From contig NZ_JAFJZZ010000004.1 in the NCBI RefSeq assembly GCF_017255415.1, positions 185,999 through 249,998 of the forward strand: a stretch of DNA of 64,000 nucleotides, read 5' to 3'. This document shows, in pieces, positions 1 to 8,499 of the stretch. A program made the position numbers and the translations under genes. The DNA comes from Clostridium aminobutyricum (GTDB lineage Bacteria > Bacillota > Clostridia > Peptostreptococcales > Anaerovoracaceae). The notes under the pieces were generated by a model. It searched no databases. It worked only from the letters and a program-made list of their open reading frames with translations, and was not told the DNA's origin. Position 1 is the first letter of the stretch. Each line of letters opens with the position of its first letter.

Positions 1-237
1 CGATCCGTTGAAACGGTCTACAAAACCAATTGAAATATTGGCTGCTTTTGATGCGACATCTGCTGCAATCATAGCTCCTTCGCTTGGAGTAATTGTGAGT
101 ATGCCAATAGCTCCTTGATCTTGGATCATTCCTAATTTAGGATATAAATCTTTGATTGGATTTGCAATGACATGTGCTAAAGTGACTTGTTTACCCGGAA
201 CAAATTCTTGTATAATTCGTTGTTTGCTTTCTTCCAA
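1..237 (-). CDS. eutS: Ethanolamine microcompartment shell protein EutS (N-terminal part, runs off window)
   Basis: BMC-domain shell protein of the ethanolamine-utilisation microcompartment. The readable N-terminus contains [20 protein letters not shown], then [20 protein letters not shown] and [10 protein letters not shown], the order and spacing typical of EutS; the C-terminal part lies outside the window. I chose the TTG start at 237 because AAGGACGTGA sits at correct spacing and gives the usual short N-terminus ([10 protein letters not shown]). An in-frame ATG at 258 lacks a ribosome binding site but is possible. It lies downstream of eutP on the same strand with its own leader and terminator between, as in eut operons controlled by EutV antitermination. 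Family call is firm; the start is less so. Confidence 0.88.
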   Translation of the reverse strand, partial: MEESKQRIIQEFVPGKQVTLAHVIANPIKDLYPKLGMIQDQGAIGILTITPSEGAMIAADVASKAANISIGFVDRFNGS

Positions 238-294
238 TGCCTCACGTCCTTTCAGCATTGATGTTTTCAAATGCTACTTATTACATGATTGGAC

Positions 295-385
295 AAAAAA
301 AGCACCCAAGCCAAAACTATGGCTAGGCGCTACATCGCAATCCTTTTCGTTTCCGAGCCCCACACTACGCCGTACAGTGCTCTCT
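295..385 (-). promoter_or_regulatory. eutS leader RNA with intrinsic terminator (candidate EutV/ANTAR attenuator)
   Basis: Read on the minus strand, a folded leader is followed by a strong terminator (stem between 301-313 and 320-331, then seven T). Upstream, GAGC at 379-382 can pair with GCTC at 355-358 and encloses a smaller CACT/AGTG hairpin. In eut operons EutV (ANTAR) binds tandem hairpins to prevent termination before eutS. I could not match the hexaloop consensus cleanly, so the ANTAR assignment is inference from context. The terminator itself is clear. Confidence 0.6.
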
Positions 386-399
386 TAAGTTATATTTTT

Positions 400-428
400 A
401 TAGTAATCAACTTCCATTAATTTGTCAA
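400..428 (-). promoter_or_regulatory. Putative sigma-A promoter of eutS
   Basis: Minus strand TTGACA (428-423), 17-base spacer, TACTAT (405-400). It lies between the eutP stop and the eutS leader, so eutS can be transcribed independently through the attenuator. Confidence 0.55.
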
Positions 429-480
429 TATAATCCTTTCATTTTGTTCCAAATTATTTGAAAATTATTAAGTGCTCAAG

Positions 481-930
481 TTATAAGGCTTGTATCCACT
501 TGTCCAAGTCTGGCATACCTTGCCCTGTTACACTGCTCACCTTAAAACAGATTGCGGCGCCTGCTTCTTTTAAATATCTGTCTGCTCTTTCGATCTGCTC
601 TTCCGTTGCCATATCTATTTTCGTCACGATTCCGACAGCAGGCTTTCCGCCAAACATCGTGCCAAAGCTTGGCGCAAACATTGTTCCCTCTTCGACTGCG
701 GATTGAACCAATGCCACTGCATCTGCGTTCGCAGCTGTTACAGAAAGAGCACCATAAAAGCCTCTCTGCTCTACGTACTCGCCGGGTGTATCGATTAAAT
801 GACCGTCTATTACCTCTACCGTCTGCGTTTTATGATAGTTGAGCTGCCGGTTCGTCAGGTATTGCGCCAGCGTGGTTTTCCCCGCTTGGGACCGCCCAAC
901 AAACATAATGCATTTCTTCCGTATTTGCAT
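481..930 (-). CDS. eutP: Ethanolamine utilization P-loop GTPase-like protein EutP
   Basis: EutP/PduV family, a small Ras-like P-loop NTPase found at the start of many eut operons; its exact role (acetate kinase-like or microcompartment positioning) is debated. The 149-residue length fits the family. Walker A is G12-RSQA-GKT (12-19), the G3 motif DTPG is at 47-50 and the base-recognition motif TKID at 103-106. Start ATG at 930 has GGAGG six bases upstream. The extended -10 promoter just above and eutS just below make this the first gene of a eut operon read towards the window edge. Confidence 0.9.
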   Translation of the reverse strand: MQIRKKCIMFVGRSQAGKTTLAQYLTNRQLNYHKTQTVEVIDGHLIDTPGEYVEQRGFYGALSVTAANADAVALVQSAVEEGTMFAPSFGTMFGGKPAVGIVTKIDMATEEQIERADRYLKEAGAAICFKVSSVTGQGMPDLDKWIQAL

Positions 931-1001
931 CCATTGCCTCCAATATATTCCTCTGTTTCCTTTATAATCCCCGGCAAAGCCGAGTTTAATCTATTGTGCT
1001 C

Positions 1002-1010
1002 ATTATAGCA
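1002..1010 (-). promoter_or_regulatory. Extended -10 promoter of eutP
   Basis: Minus strand reads TGCTATAATG, a consensus extended -10 (TGnTATAAT), with no good -35. It lies about 70 bases upstream of the eutP start. Confidence 0.5.
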
Positions 1011-1077
1011 TACCCCCTTTGTTTTTCACCATTAATTTTCAGTTATTGAGAACTCCTTTTTTCCAGCTTTATTCAGC

Positions 1078-1106
1078 TTGTTCGGTCTCATTTCTTCTGC
1101 TATAAT
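1078..1106 (+). promoter_or_regulatory. Putative promoter of the PilZ glycosyltransferase
   Basis: TTGTTC (1078-1083), 17-base spacer and TATAAT (1101-1106) preceded by TGC, an extended -10. It points to the gene at 1231. Confidence 0.5.
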
Positions 1107-1126
1107 AATGCATATTGCGATGAATT

Positions 1127-1189
1127 ACGACAAAATACGACAAAATTTTCCATCTCTTGTACTGAGTTCCTTTTTAGCACAAGAGATGG
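1127..1189 (+). promoter_or_regulatory. Leader with tandem repeat and perfect 11-bp inverted repeat
   Basis: Two direct copies of ACGACAAAAT occupy 1127-1146. An 11-bp perfect inverted repeat, CCATCTCTTGT (1150-1160) and ACAAGAGATGG (1179-1189), encloses an 18-base loop and has no T run, so it is not a simple terminator. It sits in the 5' leader of the glycosyltransferase and may be regulatory; no known riboswitch was recognised. Confidence 0.4.
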
Positions 1190-1230
1190 TAACTATATAA
1201 AATTTTAACTCCATTTGAGTTTATGTTGAG

Positions 1231-3555
1231 GTGCTAAATAAGTTGTTAGAAAAAAAGAAACTGCAAAGCCTGATTTTTATCTGTGCTACCATATCGATGA
1301 GTGTCTATTTGCTGTGGCGATTGATTTTTACCCTGCCGTTTAACGGGGGTGTCTTTGCCCTGATTATGGGAATCTTGCTTCTTCACAGTGAAATTATCTC
1401 TGCCTTGGGTACTTTTGAACTGTTTTGGCGAAAAAACAAAGAGTTTGAGCTGGAACTTCCGGAAATTCCCACTCAGTGGTATCCTCATGTGGATGTATTT
1501 GTAGCGACTCACAATGAACCGATAGAGCTTTTATACAATACCGTCAACGCTTGCACATTCATGGACTATCCCGACAAAAATAAAGTTCACATCTACTTGT
1601 GCGACGACGGGAATCGTAAAGAAGTAGCGGCTCTTGCAAATCAGCTCGGAGTGGGTTACCTCGGTCTCGCTAACAATAAGCATGCAAAATCGGGGAATTT
1701 AAACAATGCGTTATCCCAAACCAAGTCACCGCTGGTAGTGACCTTTGATGCGGATATGATTCCGAGAAGCAGCTTTTTAATGAAATCGGTGCCTTATTTT
1801 TGTTTACCGTTGATGAAAAAGGCATCGGACGGCAAGTGGGTGAAACGACAGCCGGAAGAGATCGACAAATCCTACCGCATTGGCTTTATTCAAACGCCAC
1901 AGAGCTTTTATAATCCGGATTTATTTCAGTACAATCTGTTTGCCGAGCGCAATATTCCCAATGAACAGGATTTTTTCACCAAAGAAGTGAACGTGATGCG
2001 CAACAGCTCCAATGCTGCTGCCTATACCGGCTCGAATACCGTTCTGGCACGCCGCGCTTTGGAGGAGATCGGAGGCTTCCCTACCGATACCATTACGGAA
2101 GACTTTGAAACCGGCATCAAAATTCAAAGCCTCGGTTATACGACCTATGCGACGACAGAAGTGCTGGCCAGCGGCCTGACACCGACTTCTATCAAAACGA
2201 TGATTTCCCAGCGGGTTCGCTGGGCAAGAGGGGTTATCCAGAGCATACGCAATTGCAACGTTCCTTTTAACAAAGGGCTGTCGATATCGGCACGAATCAG
2301 TTATATGGTCAGCCATTCCTACTGGTGGTCTTTCGCCCGCCGTATCATCTTTACGATGGCCCCTATTTTATTCGCCTTGTTTGGCGTGCGTATCGCCGTA
2401 TGCGGCTTTTGGGATTTGATTGCGTTCTGGGGCCCATCGCACCTATTTTACAGTATCGCTATGCGCAGTCTGTCCAGTGACACACGAAATCAGCGCTGGT
2501 GTCAAATTATTGATACCATATTGGCTCCTTATCTGGTTCTTCCCGTTATCATGGAGACATTGGGCATTCGTCAGAAAAAATTTAAAGTGACCCGCAAAAA
2601 CAGAGAGGAGCGTGAAAAGGAGTTTTCTCTCCATTATGCCATCCCGCATCTATTTTTGCTCGGTCTGTCAATAGCGGCGCTCATTCGCTTCACCAGCGGC
2701 AAGTACGGTATGGCGTTGATTTACAGCAGCATCATTATTTTCTGGCTGATCTATAACGTCATTAATCTTAGTTACGCTGTTTTCTTCATGTGCGGAAGAA
2801 AAATATACCGCAAGAGCGAGCGTTTTGATGCGGTCATGCCACTGCAGGTATCCTACGATAACCGTACGCTCAACGCGTGCACCGTGAACGTATCGGAGGG
2901 CGGATTGGCTTTTTCACTGGATAACCCGGAATATATCCCGCCTGATCGGCCTATTTCTTTTCTCGTATACAACCATCGCTACCGAGCTGTTTTCCAAGGG
3001 TTTGTGACTTATGTAAAACAATCCGGCAGCAAGTGGTATTATGGCGTGAACATTCAGGCTCTCGATGCAGAAAATCGCAGACAATACATGCAGATCGTGT
3101 ATGACCGAATGCATTCTCTCCCTACTAAACTGAATGTCTGGATCAGTGCCTTCGACGATTTGGCTAACAATGTGAGCAGCCGTATGGAAAAACAAAAAAT
3201 GGACATGCGGGCACTGCCCCGGATTGAGCTGCATCATCCCCTCAATTTTGATGATGGCAGTCGAGCACTTCTGGTGGATTTTAATTACAGATATACGTTT
3301 GTAGCCGATTTTTCCTTCCGAGGCACGGATTCTATCCGGCACACCTGCACGTTACAAGAAGGACTGGTACTCATTCTTGAGCCAGTCAAAGAAGAGCAGA
3401 CAAGCAGCAGAGAAGGCCTTCTAATGAAGGTGGTGAATTGGCAGGAACTAGCCTATCATCCCGCCTTCAAACACCTCTTACATCAGTGGAGTGATGACCG
3501 TCAGAAGGAAAAATTGGTGCTGGCTGCAAAAGAAGCTGAAAGGCTCGATCTGTAA
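1231..3555 (+). CDS. Cellulose-synthase-like GT2 glycosyltransferase with C-terminal PilZ domain
   Basis: Membrane processive beta-glycosyltransferase of the BcsA type (774 residues). N-terminal membrane helices lie at about 13-60. The GT2 domain has the catalytic carboxylates D125-D126, DAD at 173-175, TED at 289-291 and QRVRW at 327-331, followed by more membrane helices. The C-terminal PilZ domain carries the c-di-GMP motifs RKSER (527-531) and NVSEGG (553-558), so activity is probably switched on by c-di-GMP. The product (cellulose or another exopolysaccharide) cannot be told; no bcsB, bcsZ or bcsC is adjacent. Start is GTG at 1231; the in-frame TTG at 1243 is an alternative with GAGG upstream. 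The next gene is a polytopic membrane protein, likely in the same unit. Confidence 0.88.
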   Translation: MLNKLLEKKKLQSLIFICATISMSVYLLWRLIFTLPFNGGVFALIMGILLLHSEIISALGTFELFWRKNKEFELELPEIPTQWYPHVDVFVATHNEPIELLYNTVNACTFMDYPDKNKVHIYLCDDGNRKEVAALANQLGVGYLGLANNKHAKSGNLNNALSQTKSPLVVTFDADMIPRSSFLMKSVPYFCLPLMKKASDGKWVKRQPEEIDKSYRIGFIQTPQSFYNPDLFQYNLFAERNIPNEQDFFTKEVNVMRNSSNAAAYTGSNTVLARRALEEIGGFPTDTITEDFETGIKIQSLGYTTYATTEVLASGLTPTSIKTMISQRVRWARGVIQSIRNCNVPFNKGLSISARISYMVSHSYWWSFARRIIFTMAPILFALFGVRIAVCGFWDLIAFWGPSHLFYSIAMRSLSSDTRNQRWCQIIDTILAPYLVLPVIMETLGIRQKKFKVTRKNREEREKEFSLHYAIPHLFLLGLSIAALIRFTSGKYGMALIYSSIIIFWLIYNVINLSYAVFFMCGRKIYRKSERFDAVMPLQVSYDNRTLNACTVNVSEGGLAFSLDNPEYIPPDRPISFLVYNHRYRAVFQGFVTYVKQSGSKWYYGVNIQALDAENRRQYMQIVYDRMHSLPTKLNVWISAFDDLANNVSSRMEKQKMDMRALPRIELHHPLNFDDGSRALLVDFNYRYTFVADFSFRGTDSIRHTCTLQEGLVLILEPVKEEQTSSREGLLMKVVNWQELAYHPAFKHLLHQWSDDRQKEKLVLAAKEAERLDL

Positions 3556-3618
3556 GGAGATAACGGTCAGCAATCGAAGCCAGAAAAAATTTATCCTTTA
3601 AATCCGTATCCTGATGAA

Positions 3619-5469
3619 ATGGAGAATATCACAATGTTATTAATCGCAACAAGCTTAAGTTTTTTAATTCTGCTGCTGTCATTCCTGGGCTATATTATGC
3701 TTGTAAGGCAAACTCTTTGGATTCAGTCTAAATTCAGCTGGATCTTCACCTTTTCCACTCTATCCTGTATTCTATATTTTGCGGGACTGATTGGAATACT
3801 GTCCTATGTCGCCTATGGAATCTTTTTTTGCGGGCTTGGATTTTTTATATATTTTTATATTATAAGGGAAAAAAGTGTGTTCGGGCTGAAGGCTTTTAAT
3901 CTTCTGAATTTCCTATACGGTCTCGGCTTTGGAATAATTTTCATTTCCTTGATTAGCACACAATATATTCATTATGACAACTTTTCCCACTGGGGGCTTG
4001 TGGTCAAATATATGCTGATCCATGATGCGTTTCCCAATGCAGCATCTGCTCTCATTGATTTTAAGACCTATCCGCTTGGAAGCTCTGTGTTTTTATATTA
4101 TGTATGCCGAATCGTCGGCAACACGCAGGGAGTCATGCTCGTGGGGCAGTCCATGCTTATTTTTTCCTGTTTCTACGCTATGTTCGGCATCATCCGTGAT
4201 ACCAAGCGGTTTTTGCTTTGCAGCGGGCTTGCTCTCTGCTGCGCCGCAATGACTTTCTTTAATATATCTATACGGATCAATAATCTATTGGTGGATTTTT
4301 TGCTTCCGCTGCTGGCTCTGTCGGTTATCACCGTTTTGTTTGTCTACCGAAATGACTGGAAAAGAGCTTGCATTGTCAGCGCACCGATTCTAGCCTTACT
4401 TGTCATCGTAAAAAACAGCGGGCTTTTCTTTGCCGTTATTTGTTATGTGTACCTGCTGTACCTTGCACTGTCAAACAAGAAATACAAGGGGAAGAAAGCA
4501 AAGGCCCTGCTTCTTGCTGTGCTAACCATTGCGGTATCTTTAACGACTTTCGCAGCATGGAATCTTCATACCTCCATTGCGTTTAAGGGGGAAACGACAA
4601 AACATACTATGAGTGTAGAGAATTTTAACGAGATTTCCTCTGAAAAGACACCTGAGATTAAGGCGGCCATTGTACAACGTTTCTCCCAAGCGGTATTCAG
4701 TCCCGGCAGCCTATCCACCCGAGGGATCGTGTTGTTTCAGCTGTTGGCCCTTGCCGCTTGCTTGACGGCACGGCTGTTATTTAAGCAGAGATGGGGCCTT
4801 ATTAAGGTGCTATTCTGGGTTGATATAGCGGTCGTTCTGTATTATGCAGGGATTCTCTCCATGTTCATCTATACCATGCCTACGGAGGAAGCACTGATTC
4901 TGGCAGGCTTTGAGCGTTATGCTTCCAGCATCGTTGTCTTTATGATCGGTATCCTAGCACTTTTCGGTGTTCACGATACGGAAAACTCCTTCTATATTCA
5001 GCAAGGAGAAAAACGAAACGTCATGGCATTTAAAAGTTTACTAACCAAAAATGCCTATGAGGTTGCTACGGTTATTCTCGTGTCCGCCGCCGTTATCATT
5101 TTATTATCGGAAGTCAACGGCATGACTAGTATGAAGTTTTCATACCCGTATTCTCTTCCGGGAAAAATAGAGCACTTGGTCGGAGACAATTGGTCCGGTG
5201 AAGATCAGCAAAGCTATCTGTTCTACGCCTCCGATACCGACAGCCAAATCAGCAACTATTATTTACAGTACTCTGCAAGATATTTTCTTTTTGCTCCGAA
5301 GGTCGATGCAATCTATGAATTGGATAAATCAGCCTTCCTTGATCAATTGAAGGGATACGATTATCTGGTGGTTCTGGAAAGCGACAGCAATATTGCTGCC
5401 TTTTTGAGAGACTACGGTAAAACCGGAGATATAACCGGGATTTACCCCATTAAGGAGACTTTTTTCTAA
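3619..5469 (+). CDS. Large polytopic membrane protein, possibly GT-C-like
   Basis: 616 residues with roughly a dozen hydrophobic segments and a C-terminal soluble tail. An early extracytoplasmic loop has DNFSHWG and, later, YPLGSSVF, resembling acidic/aromatic loops of GT-C type membrane glycosyltransferases; that link is inference only. It follows the PilZ glycosyltransferase by 63 bases and probably works with it in surface polysaccharide assembly. The ATG at 3634 has GGAGA at better spacing than the ATG at 3619, so the true start may be 15 bases later. The frame is open back to the upstream stop codon. Convergent with the SLH gene through a shared terminator. Confidence 0.65.
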   Translation: MENITMLLIATSLSFLILLLSFLGYIMLVRQTLWIQSKFSWIFTFSTLSCILYFAGLIGILSYVAYGIFFCGLGFFIYFYIIREKSVFGLKAFNLLNFLYGLGFGIIFISLISTQYIHYDNFSHWGLVVKYMLIHDAFPNAASALIDFKTYPLGSSVFLYYVCRIVGNTQGVMLVGQSMLIFSCFYAMFGIIRDTKRFLLCSGLALCCAAMTFFNISIRINNLLVDFLLPLLALSVITVLFVYRNDWKRACIVSAPILALLVIVKNSGLFFAVICYVYLLYLALSNKKYKGKKAKALLLAVLTIAVSLTTFAAWNLHTSIAFKGETTKHTMSVENFNEISSEKTPEIKAAIVQRFSQAVFSPGSLSTRGIVLFQLLALAACLTARLLFKQRWGLIKVLFWVDIAVVLYYAGILSMFIYTMPTEEALILAGFERYASSIVVFMIGILALFGVHDTENSFYIQQGEKRNVMAFKSLLTKNAYEVATVILVSAAVIILLSEVNGMTSMKFSYPYSLPGKIEHLVGDNWSGEDQQSYLFYASDTDSQISNYYLQYSARYFLFAPKVDAIYELDKSAFLDQLKGYDYLVVLESDSNIAAFLRDYGKTGDITGIYPIKETFF

Positions 5470-5503
5470 TTCTCATGGAGTTTTATCCTGCTTTTAAGTA
5501 AAT

Positions 5504-5532
5504 AAAAAAGAGACTTTTAAAGTCTCTTTTTT
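5504..5532. terminator. Bidirectional intrinsic terminator
   Basis: A 12-bp stem, AAAAAAGAGACT with its complement around a 5-base loop, has T runs on both strands. It sits between the convergent genes ending at 5469 and 5551. Confidence 0.85.
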
Positions 5533-5550
5533 GTTTTTAAATAGGATCTC

Positions 5551-6576
5551 TTATTTTATCTTGATCTCATAACCTTCCGCATTAATAAAATCTGCAGTTC
5601 CGATTATGTATCCTTTCATATAAACGATTTTATCCTTTATGGCCTTATATTGTTCTCCTGATAACGTATCACTGAATTCCAGTGTCTCCCCTGCTTCCAC
5701 TTTTGTGGTCATCAGTGCCAGCGTAAAGGCTTTGTCGGCAGACCATCGGTAAAGTGGATTTTTATCTCCATCCAAAAGTTCGAAATCCAACTTCTGTCCC
5801 GAAGTATTTTCTATATAGACGTCCTTCCCTGAATTATTTTTCAGGGTAATCTTCATCACGATAGAATCGTCTTTAACAGTAGCTTCAGGGGTTACCGTTA
5901 CCTTTTGGCTCTGCTGCCCATCAAGCAGTTCAATCAGCCTGTTTATAACAACCGCTGTTTCAGCTCTGGTTGCTGTCCCTTGAGGGTTAAACAGATTACT
6001 GCCGTCTCCCGCAATCAGGTTATAGTGCTGTGCTCTCGCCACTTCTCCGCTGTATTCAGGAGAAATCTTATCCGTATCTGCGAACGTCGCCGGAGCGATT
6101 TTAATCAGTGCATAATCGTCACCCATTTTGTACTTGTATGCCTGCATAATAAAATGAATCATTTCTTCTCTTGTTAACGTTCCATCCGGCTTAAAACTCC
6201 CCTTGCCTTCCAAGATATTGGCAGTAACAAGATCGATAACCGCTGATGTATACGCAGCATCCTGTTCGACATCATCGAAATAATCCGTTATTTTTGGTGC
6301 CATTAAATATTCTATTTGAATATCCAATGCATTATGAAGCATTATTGCAAATTCGCTCCTTTCCACAGCCTTATTCGGAAAGAACTGATCGCCATTAAAA
6401 GGTATTGCCTTTTTCATCATTAGATTTTGTACTGCGTCCTTTGACCAGTGCTTTGAAATATCGCTAAAGTTCGCGGCCGATGCCTCGCTGCCTTGAACGG
6501 CAGCCTGCGCAAAGGAAAAAGAACCTAAAATAAGTAAAACCACTGTCATCAAAATTACTGAAATTCTCAACTTCAT
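5551..6576 (-). CDS. Secreted SLH-domain protein with C-terminal BsuPI-like domain
   Basis: 341-residue exported protein. A signal peptide (1-26, ending AQA) precedes three S-layer homology repeats at about 36-80, 100-150 and 164-220, which bind pyruvylated secondary cell-wall polymer. The C-terminal 110 residues contain GQKLDFELLD, YRWSADKAFT and VEAGETLEF, the pattern of the BsuPI (intracellular proteinase inhibitor) fold. So it is a wall-anchored protein displaying a BsuPI-like module; function otherwise unknown. Start ATG has AGGAGG seven bases upstream. Confidence 0.85.
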   Translation of the reverse strand: MKLRISVILMTVVLLILGSFSFAQAAVQGSEASAANFSDISKHWSKDAVQNLMMKKAIPFNGDQFFPNKAVERSEFAIMLHNALDIQIEYLMAPKITDYFDDVEQDAAYTSAVIDLVTANILEGKGSFKPDGTLTREEMIHFIMQAYKYKMGDDYALIKIAPATFADTDKISPEYSGEVARAQHYNLIAGDGSNLFNPQGTATRAETAVVINRLIELLDGQQSQKVTVTPEATVKDDSIVMKITLKNNSGKDVYIENTSGQKLDFELLDGDKNPLYRWSADKAFTLALMTTKVEAGETLEFSDTLSGEQYKAIKDKIVYMKGYIIGTADFINAEGYEIKIK

Positions 6577-6689
6577 ATAAAACCCTCCTGTGTCTTCATT
6601 GGTGTTTATTTGCCGGCTTATATCAAGTTAGACTCAGATATCGCGGGAATTGTTCCCATTATATACTCGTTTAAATTTTGCAAGGAACG

Positions 6690-6989
6690 CTAGTGTAATT
6701 TTCCATCGGTATTCTCTAGTTTAATCAACGCAAGTATCTCTATTTCTTTGGCGGCGAAGCCAAAACCATGATTTCCTAATTGAACAGCCATTTGGAGCTC
6801 TTTAAGCGATTCGTATTCGTGCTCTTCACCTTTATTTTCCCAAGCTACTTTGCAAAGCTCGTTCATATCCCCGTCAAAACCAACGAGATGGTAACGTTCC
6901 CCTGCACGGCCTACGATTAGCTCCTTATCAAGCAGGAACTTTTTCCACTCCATATCTGCTTCTATTAATTTAGCTTTTACTAAGTCCAT
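6690..6989 (-). CDS. Hypothetical protein, 99 aa
   Basis: Small acidic soluble protein with no family recognised. The start ATG has GAGGG upstream. No membrane segment or signal peptide is seen. It stands alone between the SLH gene and an accessory region of small ORFs. Confidence 0.6.
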   Translation of the reverse strand: MDLVKAKLIEADMEWKKFLLDKELIVGRAGERYHLVGFDGDMNELCKVAWENKGEEHEYESLKELQMAVQLGNHGFGFAAKEIEILALIKLENTDGKLH

Positions 6990-7104
6990 CCAATTAACCC
7001 TCTTTACAAATAATTCTTTCCTTTATAACTATTTTCTATTATCACGTTAAAATTATTTTCTTTCAACCCAATTTTGTAATTTTTTAGATAATTTTTCAAT
7101 TATT

Positions 7105-7224
7105 TCAGAAGCAAGCAATAATCCCAATGATACCGACCGCTCTTTGTCGTTTATCGTCCGATAGTTTGTCAAACATAATTGCCATTTCTATTTCTTTTAT
7201 TTTTTGCAATTCTTTGTCTTCCAT
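7105..7224 (-). CDS. Small ORF, 39 aa, possible truncated phage-type regulator tail
   Basis: ATG at 7224 with GGAG seven bases upstream; frame closes at TGA 7105. The product is helical and charged (EIEMAIMFDKLSDDKRQRAV), reminiscent of the linker after the HTH in Xre-type repressors but without any HTH, so it may be a remnant. The remaining sequence to 7867 is AT-rich and holds only an inverted repeat and one weak ORF. Confidence 0.4.
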   Translation of the reverse strand: MEDKELQKIKEIEMAIMFDKLSDDKRQRAVGIIGIIACF

Positions 7225-7268
7225 ACTATTTCTCCTTATATATTTAAATGTGATTTTTTAACTCTTAT

Positions 7269-7391
7269 ATGACTGAAAAAGTTATTTGTACGTGGGATTC
7301 TCAGGAATTTGCTAAAAATGATGCCGTTTGGGCATCATCAAACCGATATCTGTTAGAAGCTGTATCATTGGTCGAAAAGAAAGAAAAGTAA
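7269..7391 (+). CDS. Doubtful 40-aa small ORF
   Basis: ATG at 7269 to TAA at 7391 encodes a balanced peptide (MTEKVICTWDSQEF at its start) but has no visible ribosome binding site. A GATGATGCC/GGGCATCATC hairpin lies inside it. Possibly a decayed fragment. Confidence 0.22.
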   Translation: MTEKVICTWDSQEFAKNDAVWASSNRYLLEAVSLVEKKEK

Positions 7392-7469
7392 TCAAAAAAT
7401 TTCCTAATAATTTTATGAAGTATTAGGAATAGAAACTCATGAAAAATAAATACTATATTCATAAACATT

Positions 7470-7540
7470 TGATTCCAACATTTTATAAGTGGCTGATTTA
7501 AGCTAAGTTATACGGGAACTGTATCCCTTCGTTGGAATCA
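7470..7540. repeat. 71-bp segment bounded by perfect 10-bp inverted repeats
   Basis: TGATTCCAAC at 7470-7479 and GTTGGAATCA at 7531-7540, with a smaller GGGA/TCCC pairing inside. It has no T run and no ORF. It could be an operator, a folded RNA or the residue of a small mobile element. Confidence 0.35.
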
Positions 7541-7867
7541 TAATGTTTTATTTTTTGCAACTTTAAGTGGTAATTCTATGTATAAATAATCTATTTAATG
7601 GTCATAATACCATCATAGATTGTAAGTTTTCTCCTTTAGAAATTGAAAATAAAGAGATATATACTTTTATACAGTATGTAACTCTTTATTTTTTTATTGT
7701 TGTATTCGCGCTGATTGCACATATTATGAAGACCCTACTACTTTAAAAGTGTCTCACAATTGTTTTGATAGATATATAGCTTCATAAGGCTTATCTTGTT
7801 TTTTGTAACTATTTGTATTTTATTGAATAACATGATTATAGACCTACCTTTGAAGGGGGGTATTATT

Positions 7868-7942
7868 ATGTTTTCATCACGCAATAGATGCAGATCAAGA
7901 AGGTCATGCCGTCGCCGTAGTGGATGCCGTCGTTGCTTTTAA
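7868..7942 (+). CDS. Arg/Cys/Ser-rich 24-aa microprotein
   Basis: Complete microgene: AAGGGGGG seven bases before ATG 7868, 24 codons, TAA at 7940-7942, then a terminator 9 bases later. The peptide has 10 Arg, 4 Cys and 5 Ser; it begins MFSSRNRCRS and ends GCRRCF. This composition suggests nucleic-acid binding, metal binding or a crosslinked spore-structure peptide, but function is unknown. The independent ribosome binding site and terminator argue that it is a real gene. Confidence 0.6.
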   Translation: MFSSRNRCRSRRSCRRRSGCRRCF

Positions 7943-7950
7943 TAATTTTC

Positions 7951-7980
7951 AGGCCCATCTAATTTTTAGATGGGCCTTTA
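7951..7980 (+). terminator. Intrinsic terminator of the Arg/Cys microgene
   Basis: Perfect 10-bp stem AGGCCCATCT / AGATGGGCCT around AATTTTT, followed by TTTA. Confidence 0.8.
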
Positions 7981-7996
7981 TGTGTAACATCGTACT

Positions 7997-8344
7997 TTAT
8001 TCAATCAACTCTTTGTACGGTTTTGACAATGGCCGCCATGCGATTATATCCCCATACAACTTACCTAATAGAAGGCCATCACGACGCCATTCTCCGCTTA
8101 GATCTATAAAACCTTCACCTACAAATGTTTCTGTACTGAATAACACCCTTTCGCCAGATTCCGGTAACCTTTCACTGCAAGGAATCCAGTTTTCATTTGC
8201 TTCAATCAACGCTTCAATTGCCGCACTAATCGCTACGTGAGCTTCCTCTTTTTCCTTTTTTGGAACTATAACTTTTATAGATGTGCTGTAAAGATCTCCT
8301 AATACTCGGTTTAAAATTTCTATCGTATTTTGCACTTCTCTCAT
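7997..8344 (-). CDS. DUF551 domain protein (phage-type)
   Basis: 115 residues. The C-terminal half has WIPCSERLPESGERVLFST and AWRPLSKPYKE, the signature of DUF551, a short domain common in phage and prophage genes of unknown function. The N-terminal half is helical. Start ATG has GAGGTG upstream. It stands alone with no other phage structural gene next to it, so it is likely a relic or cargo gene. Confidence 0.7.
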   Translation of the reverse strand: MREVQNTIEILNRVLGDLYSTSIKVIVPKKEKEEAHVAISAAIEALIEANENWIPCSERLPESGERVLFSTETFVGEGFIDLSGEWRRDGLLLGKLYGDIIAWRPLSKPYKELIE

Positions 8345-8499
8345 ATGTCCACCTCACTTTCATAGACTTAGCTGCAAGCATCATTCCCCATATTAACAGT
8401 AACAAAATAGAATATAGGATCATTTATTAACAATTAGAAATAGAAAAACATATTAATAATCTGATTAATTAAACTTTAATTCATGTTAGGAGTATTAAT

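Noticed and set aside
7319..7346. GATGATGCC/GGGCATCATC hairpin as a terminator
   Set aside because: No T run on either strand and it lies inside a possible small frame.
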